A stretch of 64,000 bases of DNA. It comes from Nostoc sp. JL33 (lineage in GTDB: Bacteria; Cyanobacteriota; Cyanobacteriia; Cyanobacteriales; Nostocaceae). This document shows, one piece after another, positions 57,706-64,000 of this stretch. The first letter of the stretch is position 1, and each line of letters starts with the position of its first letter. The stretch is from contig NZ_JABXKP010000088.1 in the NCBI RefSeq assembly GCF_017114985.1, forward strand, positions 27,028 through 91,027, given 5' to 3'. The notes under the pieces were generated by a model. The model did not search any database and was not told where the DNA came from. It worked only from the letters and a program-made list of their open reading frames with translations. The position numbers and the translations under genes are program-made.

Positions 57706-59061
57706 TCACTCGGAATTATTGGCTTTTCTTAAGCGCACCATAAAAAAGCCATCCATGTCCTGTCTATGGGGCCAGACTTTAAACCAACCTTGAGGCGTGC
57801 TATGGACAGAATCAGGTAACTCAACGCCGCTTGCAGACTCAATTTGCCAATCAGGTGACTCAGCTAAAAATGCCGAAATCACTTCTTCGTTTTCTGCTGG
57901 ATGCAATGTACAGGTGGCATAAACTAGTACACCACCGGGCTTGACAAAAGTAGATGTATGTGTTAATAATTGTTTTTGCAGCAGCGAAAGTTCCCGGACA
58001 GATTCTGGTGTCTGTCGCCAACGAGCATCAGCATGACGGTGCATGGTTCCTAACCCAGAACATGGAGCATCAACTAATACGCGGTCTGCGGTGTTTTGAA
58101 ATTGGTTGAAGTGGCGACTGTCACCAATGTAAATTTGAATAGATTGTAAATTCAGCCGTTGAGAATTTTCTTGGAGTTTGCGAAGACGAGAGTGAGTGCG
58201 ATCGCAAGCCCAAATTTTACCCTTATCTGCCATTAATTCCGCAATGTGGGTTGTTTTACCCCCTGGTGCAGCACAGGCATCAATTACCACCTCACCTGGT
58301 TTGGGGTCAAGCAAATGACCTACCAATTGGGCACTACTATCTTGTACAGTCCACCAACCTTCTTTGAAACCAGGTAGTTTTTGAATTGACCCAGCATTAC
58401 CAATCAATCGTAAAGCTTGGGGTAAATGAGGAATCCGTCTCACCAAAATATTAACAGATTGCAAAGCCGCCTCAACTTCCTCGATGGAAGTCCGAAGTGG
58501 GTTGATACGCAAGTCAATTGTTGGTGATTGGTTCATCCATTCACACAGTTGTTCTGTCTCGGCCAAACCCAGTTGTTCTAACCAAACTTGAATTATCCAG
58601 TCAGGAAAGCTGTGTAAAATGCCCAAGCGTTCCACTGGGTTTTCTGGAAGTTGTAACGGATCTTTCTTTATCTTCTCTGCAACGCGGATGTATTGGCGTA
58701 ATAAACCGTTAACAAAACCTGTGAGTCCAGAAAAACCGTTTTCTTTAGCGAGTTGGACGGTGGTATTAACAGCAGCTGAAGCGGGAATACGCTCTTGATA
58801 GCGCAGTTGGTAGAAGCCCAGATGTAAGATAGTGCGAAGGTCTTGTGGTTGTTGATCAGAGTTCTTTTTAGCGAGTTGATCAATGAGAGTATCAAGAGTG
58901 CGCTGCCTTCTGACACTCCCATAAATCAATTCTGTCACCAAGCGGCGATCGTGATCAGGCAAATTAACTTTTTGCAGCACTCTATCTAGGGCAACATCAG
59001 CATAAGCCCCCTTATGAACATCTCGCAAGGCGGTAAAAGCTATTTGACGGGGGTTTGTCAT
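57706..59061 (-). CDS. rsmB: 16S rRNA (cytosine-967-C5)-methyltransferase
   Basis: 451 residues. N-terminal NusB-like helical domain (RQIAFTALRDVHKGAYADVA, DRRLVTELIYGSVRRQRTLD), then the SAM-dependent methyltransferase: VIDACAAPGGKTTHIAELMA (motif I), WACDRTHSRLRKL, VLVDAPCSGLGTMHRH with PCS motif IV, and LVYATCTLHPAENEEVI with the TC catalytic Cys. Methylates C967 of 16S rRNA. Start ATG 59061. Confidence 0.95.
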   Translation of the reverse strand: MTNPRQIAFTALRDVHKGAYADVALDRVLQKVNLPDHDRRLVTELIYGSVRRQRTLDTLIDQLAKKNSDQQPQDLRTILHLGFYQLRYQERIPASAAVNTTVQLAKENGFSGLTGFVNGLLRQYIRVAEKIKKDPLQLPENPVERLGILHSFPDWIIQVWLEQLGLAETEQLCEWMNQSPTIDLRINPLRTSIEEVEAALQSVNILVRRIPHLPQALRLIGNAGSIQKLPGFKEGWWTVQDSSAQLVGHLLDPKPGEVVIDACAAPGGKTTHIAELMADKGKIWACDRTHSRLRKLQENSQRLNLQSIQIYIGDSRHFNQFQNTADRVLVDAPCSGLGTMHRHADARWRQTPESVRELSLLQKQLLTHTSTFVKPGGVLVYATCTLHPAENEEVISAFLAESPDWQIESASGVELPDSVHSTPQGWFKVWPHRQDMDGFFMVRLRKANNSE

Positions 59062-59099
59062 GGAAACACGATTCAGGAGTCAGAAGGCTTTTGTATTCT

Positions 59100-59135
59100 A
59101 ACTCCTGTACAGACGCGATTAATCGCGTCTCTAAT
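59100..59135. repeat. ACGCGATTAATCGCGT palindrome
   Basis: GACGCGATTAATCGCGTC embedded in ACTCCTGTAC, between rsmB and the invertase gene. Same dispersed repeat as near 11413 and 32374. Confidence 0.75.
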
Positions 59136-59143
59136 TTAATTTC

Positions 59144-60649
59144 CTATCGAGTCAGATACGGGTCTACAGTGGCGATTTCAAACTCACATGCTCTAGAAAC
59201 TTGTTCTGCTGGTAATTTTCCAAAGCTGATTAATGGTAAATAAGTGGGGTTTGCCATCAGTTCTTTTGCTAATAAGAACCCAGTAATTGTCCAAGTTTGA
59301 TATTTCCTAGCTTGTTTCCCAATCAGTCGCCCTTTCTTGCCATCGTAATATTCTGGCCATTCATCTGCAATCAGGCGTGGCCGAGCAATTTCAATAGCCT
59401 TTTGTGCCAGACTTGTTTTATTAGTTTTTACAGCCGCCGCAGCCAACATCCACATTAAAACTGGCCAACTCCCAGCATTATGATACGACCAGGGTATATT
59501 TTTGGGGTCACATCCAGTTACAATTCTGTACTCTTCATTTTGCAAAGCTGGGAAACAAATTTTCATTGGCATATCTCCCACCAAGTCATCCCATCGTTCC
59601 TCAATGAGAGTCATAATCGCTTGAGACTGTTCTTCGGTGGCTAAGTCTGAAATGATTGCCATTAAGTTTCCGAGTGAAAAGAAACGAGTATCTAGCTGCG
59701 ACGGGCCAACATTACCTGCTAGATAACCACCTTTTTTGGGCAGCCACTTATCTAATTCATAATAGGGAACAGAATCTACATATATGTTGAACAGATTAAC
59801 AGCACCCTTGCCATATTCTTCACTTTTGAAGCGATAAATTGCATTCAGGCGATTAATATCTATCCAATAATGCTGGCGAATATGAGCACATAAAAGAGGC
59901 AAGCGATTATCAATCGCTTCAACAATATCGGAATTTCCTTGACAAATTAGCAGTTCACGAGATGCCCGCAATGCCGTGTAAAAAAGAACTTGTAGTTCTA
60001 GAGGATGCCCATAAATGCCCATACGACGGTCAATCATACAAGCACCATCTGGAACCAACAGCGTTGGGTACATATCAAAACGATTCGCCAAGCAGATTTC
60101 CATGATTAACCTGATCCCATTTTGGAATTCAGGTTTATAGGCTAGAGAAAAATCGTCTGTGGCCACTACATAAGCACGCAACAAAATAATCCACCATAGG
60201 CAAGAATCTACGGGTGTAACTCTAGCGATCGCATGTTCACCAAAGTCTGCTTCTAAATATTCTTGCCCATTTTCTGATACCACTTTAAAGCTAGCTGGGA
60301 TTAATCCTCGTCCCGGCTTATAGGCATCTAATGCTCTTTCTGTCGGCTGTAACTTTAAGGTTTCTTCTAAGAAATTACGAACAATATCTGTTCTACCTTT
60401 GATCAGAAAAATTAGACCTGAAGAGACAAAATCCCGGATAAAGCACTGGTCATAATTGAGCGCCTCTACAGATGCATCATAAGCGGCTACCGTTCCAACG
60501 GGGCGTCCTTGATAGTAGAGAATTGACTTCTCTAGCGCTTGCCACGCTTCTTCCACTTCTTTTAAATTTTCAGTAGTTTCCAATTCGTTTAGGTGCATCG
60601 CCAGAATAACTCCATTTGGGTTGTAAATTTGCGGTAGATGCGTCTTCAT
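59144..60649 (-). CDS. Alkaline/neutral invertase (GH100)
   Basis: 501 residues. Cleaves sucrose to glucose and fructose, in cyanobacteria cytoplasmic and important for heterocyst nitrogen fixation. Family features: YQGRPVGTVAAYDASVEALN, YDQCFIRDFVSSGLIFLI with the catalytic Asp, RVTPVDSCLWWIILLRAY, MYPTLLVPDGACMIDRRMGI, YGHPLELQVLFYTALRAS, IPWSYHNAGSWPVLMWML, YQTWTITGFLLAK. Similar to InvA/InvB of Anabaena. Single gene. Confidence 0.9.
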   Translation of the reverse strand: MKTHLPQIYNPNGVILAMHLNELETTENLKEVEEAWQALEKSILYYQGRPVGTVAAYDASVEALNYDQCFIRDFVSSGLIFLIKGRTDIVRNFLEETLKLQPTERALDAYKPGRGLIPASFKVVSENGQEYLEADFGEHAIARVTPVDSCLWWIILLRAYVVATDDFSLAYKPEFQNGIRLIMEICLANRFDMYPTLLVPDGACMIDRRMGIYGHPLELQVLFYTALRASRELLICQGNSDIVEAIDNRLPLLCAHIRQHYWIDINRLNAIYRFKSEEYGKGAVNLFNIYVDSVPYYELDKWLPKKGGYLAGNVGPSQLDTRFFSLGNLMAIISDLATEEQSQAIMTLIEERWDDLVGDMPMKICFPALQNEEYRIVTGCDPKNIPWSYHNAGSWPVLMWMLAAAAVKTNKTSLAQKAIEIARPRLIADEWPEYYDGKKGRLIGKQARKYQTWTITGFLLAKELMANPTYLPLISFGKLPAEQVSRACEFEIATVDPYLTR

Positions 60650-61256
60650 TTATTCTTTTTGCTACTCTCAGCATAACAAAAACGATTCTTTGAATAGCAA
60701 ATATAATTGAGATAAAAAGTCATCAACTAACAATAAATAAATCTGCTGACATTTATGCAGGTTTATTGCTAGTTAAGTTGCTGATAATCTATTACTCTTT
60801 TGGTTAATTTTGTTGTTCTTCACCGCCAGAAGTAATATAATTCTTAAAAACAGTCACACAAGATATATTTTTGGATTATTTATTGTTCCCTTTCATGTCT
60901 GGAATCTTTGCTTTACCAAACAAAAATATATCTTCAGTGCTATTTAGGGTTTGTGTGAAGTTAAAACTGGTTGCAGTATATTTACTTGAGCAGGATTAGT
61001 TTTTGACACTAATAAGTCAGATTATTCCCCTATAAACTAATAATTTATAACTTTTTTTCAGAATATGCAAGATGAATTATCTAAAAATTTAAGAGATCAA
61101 TATTTCTCAAGGGTTAAATATCTCACCCTGCTGACAGATGACATGGAGCGTTTATGGGTAGTATATATAAATACATATTCTAACAGTAACCTTGCTTACT
61201 TGTGGTATATATATTGAATTAGATAGCTAATTAAGTTAGCAAACAAGTGATGTTAA
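60650..61256. other. AT-rich region upstream of the invertase
   Basis: 607 bp without recognised gene, tandem repeat or RNA. It should contain the invertase promoter on the minus strand. Confidence 0.4.
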
Positions 61257-61916
61257 TTACTGTTCTCCCAAAGCAGCCTTAAACACTTGTTCAGCAGTCA
61301 GATTTAGCTCTCTTAAAGTTGGCGATTGAATTCGGTCATTTCCACAAAACTGAGTGATTTGGTACTCGCCTTCCACTAATCTGTAAACTGATATTTTAGG
61401 TTGTTTAGGATTGCCAATAAACCGTTTTCCACCAAGAGCAGCATAGTCAACAATCCAATATTCGTAAATCCCAATTTCTTCTCTTCTCTACGAGAGGCTG
61501 CGCCAACGAGACGCTACGCGAACATATTCAGCGAATTTGAGAAAGTAATCATCTCGCCAATTTGTACTCACAACTTCCACTACCAATGGAATGGATGCTG
61601 CTTGAGTAACTGTTGATGATTTTTTCCAAAGTGGTTCATTAACTAAGTTAGGGAGATTCAATACCAGCACATCTGGAATATAACCAGATTTTTGATCAAC
61701 AGATTTGACTAATGCTTGACCAGGAATCGAATAAGCTAGGTTAAACCTGCGAATTTCAAAATTGAGTTCTCTAATCAAAAATGCTCTGACCAACTCATGT
61801 TCTCCTGTCGGCTGCATTTCAACTATTACTCCTTTATGCAATTCATATCTGCCATTCTCAGGCTTCCATTCGACGAATTCTTCAACAGTTATCGGCTCTG
61901 CTGCATATTGAAACAT
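61257..61916 (-). pseudogene. Second Uma2-family gene with an in-frame TAG
   Basis: 220 codons in one frame from ATG 61916, interrupted only by TAG at codon 143 (61488-61490). Before it: EPITVEEFVEWKPENGRYEL, VSTNWRDDYFLKFAEYVRVA (the VRVASRWRSLS end is repeat DNA). After it: REEIGIYEYWIVDYAALGGK, RFIGNPKQPKISVYRLVEGE and LTAEQVFKAALGEQ, the typical Uma2 ending. Removing about 42 bp (61479-61520) gives KFAEYEEIGIYEYW, a normal sequence. Uma2 proteins have a PD-(D/E)XK nuclease-like fold and unknown function. Confidence 0.8.
61479..61520. repeat. 42-bp repeat insert within the second Uma2 gene
   Basis: TCTTCTCTACGAGAGGCTGC and GCCAACGAGACGCTACGCGA: the CTACGAGA... ACGCTACGCG repeat type also seen near 24500, 56690 and 62030. 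Its length is a multiple of three and it contributes the TAG. Confidence 0.7.
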
Positions 61917-62187
61917 AACACTATTTCCTCAATTATTGTTCATATTTTGACTCTGACTTTTCACGGAATTTAGAAAACCTCTCTTCTTCATCTCTCTTTT
62001 AGAAGGAGGAGCCACTGCGCCCTTGCGTGCCGACTTGTTCGCGTAGCATCTCCGACAGGAGAAGCATGTGGCGTCAGAGACTTTGAATTTTCCCGCTTAG
62101 AGCGTTGGGAAGTGGGTTAGATTTTCGTGAGCTTTTCCAGATGACATGAAAAGTCAGATTTTGACTAGCATCGATAAACTGCTAACT
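61917..62187. other. Intergenic region with repeat DNA
   Basis: Contains a GC-rich repeat near 62012-62100 (GAGGAGCCACTGCGCCCTTG, TGTTCGCGTAGCATCTCCGA). No gene was supported. Confidence 0.5.
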
Positions 62188-64000
62188 TCATATTACCTGC
62201 TCCTGGAATTCTTTATAAGCTTGATTAATTGCTTGCATTGAGGCTTTTGCAATCGCAGAACTGTTGACATCAGGATGATACTGTCTTGCTAATCGACGGT
62301 AGGCAAGTTTGACAAAGTTGGGATGATCACCCTTATTTACACCCAAGACTTCCCACCATTCCCCAGATAGTACAGGGTCGAGATTAGATTTATCAAAGCT
62401 TGGTATTTGACTCCAAACCTTGATGCTTCCGCCATTACCGCCACTTACCAGCGTCTTGCCATCTGGACTGAAAGCAACAGGACTACAGCCAGAGAGAGTT
62501 TGTAGTAGTTCCCCTGTGTGGAGGTTCCAAAGTTTGATAATACCGTCTCTACTGCTACTGGCGAGGGTTTTTCCATCAGGGCTGATGGCAACAGACAAAA
62601 CCGCCGTTAAGTGTCCAACCAGAGTACTGAGTAATTCTCCAGTTTGGAGATTCCACAGCTTTATTGTGGCGTCTGTGCTACCGCTAATAAGAGTTTGACT
62701 GTTAAGACTGATGGCAACTGTATTTACTGCTGCCAAATGTTCAGTGAGAATGGAGCGCTGTTGCCAAGTTTTGACATCCCAGAGCCTAATACTTTTATCA
62801 GCACTACTGCTTGCAAGGATTTTACCATCGGGACTAATAGCAACTGACAAAACTGCATTTGAATGTCCATTCAAAGTGCGTTTTATTGTTCCCGTGTAGC
62901 GTCCCCAAATTCTTATAGTCTTATCGGCACTACCACTAGCAAGAATTGCGCCATCAGGACTGTAGGCAATCGAGTTAACAAAACCATTATGACTATAGGC
63001 ATTTAAATAAAAGAATGTATGGTGAAATTTTCTTGTGTCCATCTGCCAAGTGCTGATTTTGCAATCGACACTACCACTTGCAATCTGCTTTCCATCAGGG
63101 CTGATAGCAACAGATAAAACTGCCTCAGCTTGTCCAGAGAATATATAAATCCATTTTCCGGTTTTTAAATTCCACAAATTAACTTGTCTGTCATCACTGC
63201 CACTAATCAAGGTAATACCATCAGGAGTGATAGCGATCGCATTAACTGCCGCTAAGTGTCCTTTGAGTGTGCGTACACATCTCCAGGTTTCAGGTAGCTG
63301 GGTTGTCAGAGATATTATTTCTGCTTCAATATTGGGAATAGAAGGTTTAGGGGTAACAAATTCTGATTTTTTCTTAAATTCAGCCTTGAGTGCCTGTAAC
63401 TCATCCTCGACTTCCAAAACAGCAAATTTTTGGTTGAGATCCTCACCAAATAAAAATGCTTCTAATTCCATCAATGCGTCTAATTCCATCAATGCTTCGG
63501 AATAGTAGCCCATCTGCAAGACTTTCTCTTCCATCCGTTCAAAAAGCTGTGCTGGAGTTTCCCTAATTCCAGATTCGTCTAACAGTTTGGCAATACCATA
63601 GGCGGCGAGTCCCACTACTGCACCAATTCCTACCATCGGTACTGCACCAATCCCAAATGCCAGCCCTACTTTAGGTGCGACTAAACCCATACCACCGATG
63701 ACGCTATAAACACCAGCACCGCCGACTGCACCAATTCCCATTGTAGCGATCGCAGCAGCATCTCCCTCTGCGATCGCTTTAAAAGCGCCATAAGCAGCTG
63801 CACCAATCACAGCGCCAGCACCGACTACAGGAGTTGTCCCAATTCCAATAGCGCCAAATCCGCCGGCTAGTCCCATCCCGCCGACTGTTGCGGAAACACC
63901 AGCACCTGCTATGGTTCCGCCTGCAATAAATGCTGCACCTGTTTTACCCGGATTTCTCACCAAGATTGAAAAAAGAGGGGTCAAAAACTGCCAAAATGTA
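62188..64000 (-). CDS. Glycine-rich membrane region, WD40 propeller and J domain, 5' end cut
   Basis: At least 604 residues; the frame is open to the window edge, so the start is not seen. The N-terminal 155 residues are hydrophobic Gly/Ala-rich repeats (TGAAFIAGGTIAGAGVSATV, GIGTTPVVGAGAVIGAAAYG), likely membrane-inserted glycine zippers. An acidic linker follows, then about seven WD40 repeats (GHxAAVxSVAISPDGKxLAS) and a C-terminal J domain WWEVLGVNKGDHPNFVKLAY with the HPD triad in YHPDVN. The fusion suggests a membrane-bound recruiter of a DnaK chaperone. A minimal start at TTG 63984 would give 598 residues. Confidence 0.8.
   Translation of the reverse strand, partial: TFWQFLTPLFSILVRNPGKTGAAFIAGGTIAGAGVSATVGGMGLAGGFGAIGIGTTPVVGAGAVIGAAAYGAFKAIAEGDAAAIATMGIGAVGGAGVYSVIGGMGLVAPKVGLAFGIGAVPMVGIGAVVGLAAYGIAKLLDESGIRETPAQLFERMEEKVLQMGYYSEALMELDALMELEAFLFGEDLNQKFAVLEVEDELQALKAEFKKKSEFVTPKPSIPNIEAEIISLTTQLPETWRCVRTLKGHLAAVNAIAITPDGITLISGSDDRQVNLWNLKTGKWIYIFSGQAEAVLSVAISPDGKQIASGSVDCKISTWQMDTRKFHHTFFYLNAYSHNGFVNSIAYSPDGAILASGSADKTIRIWGRYTGTIKRTLNGHSNAVLSVAISPDGKILASSSADKSIRLWDVKTWQQRSILTEHLAAVNTVAISLNSQTLISGSTDATIKLWNLQTGELLSTLVGHLTAVLSVAISPDGKTLASSSRDGIIKLWNLHTGELLQTLSGCSPVAFSPDGKTLVSGGNGGSIKVWSQIPSFDKSNLDPVLSGEWWEVLGVNKGDHPNFVKLAYRRLARQYHPDVNSSAIAKASMQAINQAYKEFQEQVI

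Noticed and set aside
1380..61520. CRISPR array
   Set aside because: Repeats were checked at several sites. They are tandem or dispersed without regular unique spacers, and no cas gene is present.

Overview
The window reads as chromosome of a filamentous, heterocyst-type cyanobacterium (Nostocales; Nostoc, Calothrix or Tolypothrix-like). The evidence is the many HIP1 octamers (GCGATCGC), heptameric short tandem repeats of the GGGCATT and AACTCCT type, a cyclase of CyaB layout, xisH/xisI, sqdB-sqdX, ndhD, Ycf35/Ycf46 and a Psb35-like protein. No rRNA, tRNA or CRISPR array was recognised, and no intact transposase.

Layout. 0-2 kb: the 5' end of gcvH and complete gcvT, then a secreted pentapeptide-repeat protein. 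2-9.4 kb: an accessory stretch with a broken hicA/hicB pair, two paralogous TPR proteins (one with an NB-ARC ATPase core, one that has lost it), a DUF3368/UPF0175 toxin-antitoxin pair between two 79-bp direct repeats, and a 21-bp minisatellite. 9.4-12.8 kb: two FHA-domain proteins and endonuclease V. 13-15.5 kb: two genes with a shared leader and an intact hicBA pair. 15.6-17.9 kb: a Tat-exported aldo/keto reductase and an orphan cytosine-5 DNA methyltransferase. 18-25.8 kb: the envelope cluster bamA-lpxC-fabZ-lpxA-lpxB with purC upstream, all on the minus strand. 26.5-32.9 kb: a small DUF7219-like protein, a GAF-GAF-PAS adenylate cyclase, sqdX, sqdB and a lipoprotein. 33-36.7 kb: an FHA membrane protein, an RHH protein, ycf46 and ycf35. 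36.8-42 kb: an accessory island with a two-gene glycine-zipper cassette, an antitoxin-like orphan, a DUF5678 protein, xisH, a frameshifted xisI and an interrupted Uma2 gene. 42-48.9 kb: ndhD, a peroxiredoxin-glutaredoxin fusion, zinc-ribbon and PAP2 membrane proteins, and DUF6174. 49.3-53.9 kb: a membrane protein, a prohibitin in a field of MITE-like repeats, a PEP-CTERM protein, a Nudix hydrolase with a truncated ADP-ribosylglycohydrolase, and folK. 54-60.6 kb: a class A penicillin-binding protein with an Arg/Ser tail, psb35-like, TerB-like, rsmB and a GH100 invertase. 61.2-64 kb: a second interrupted Uma2 gene and a glycine-rich/WD40/J-domain protein that runs off the right edge.

The most striking signal is a set of short repeats lying exactly inside former HIP1 sites. 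Each begins GCGAT and ends CGC, and removing the middle 18-39 bp restores GCGATCGC. Inside genes this removal also restores family-like protein sequence. These and related repeats have interrupted one Uma2 gene with in-frame TAG codons, a second Uma2 gene likewise, and xisI by frameshift. A separate 136-bp MITE with a 3-bp target duplication split hicA. The least explained protein-coding unit is the pair at 36783-39184, a candidate membrane-linked nuclease plus a glycine-zipper protein.
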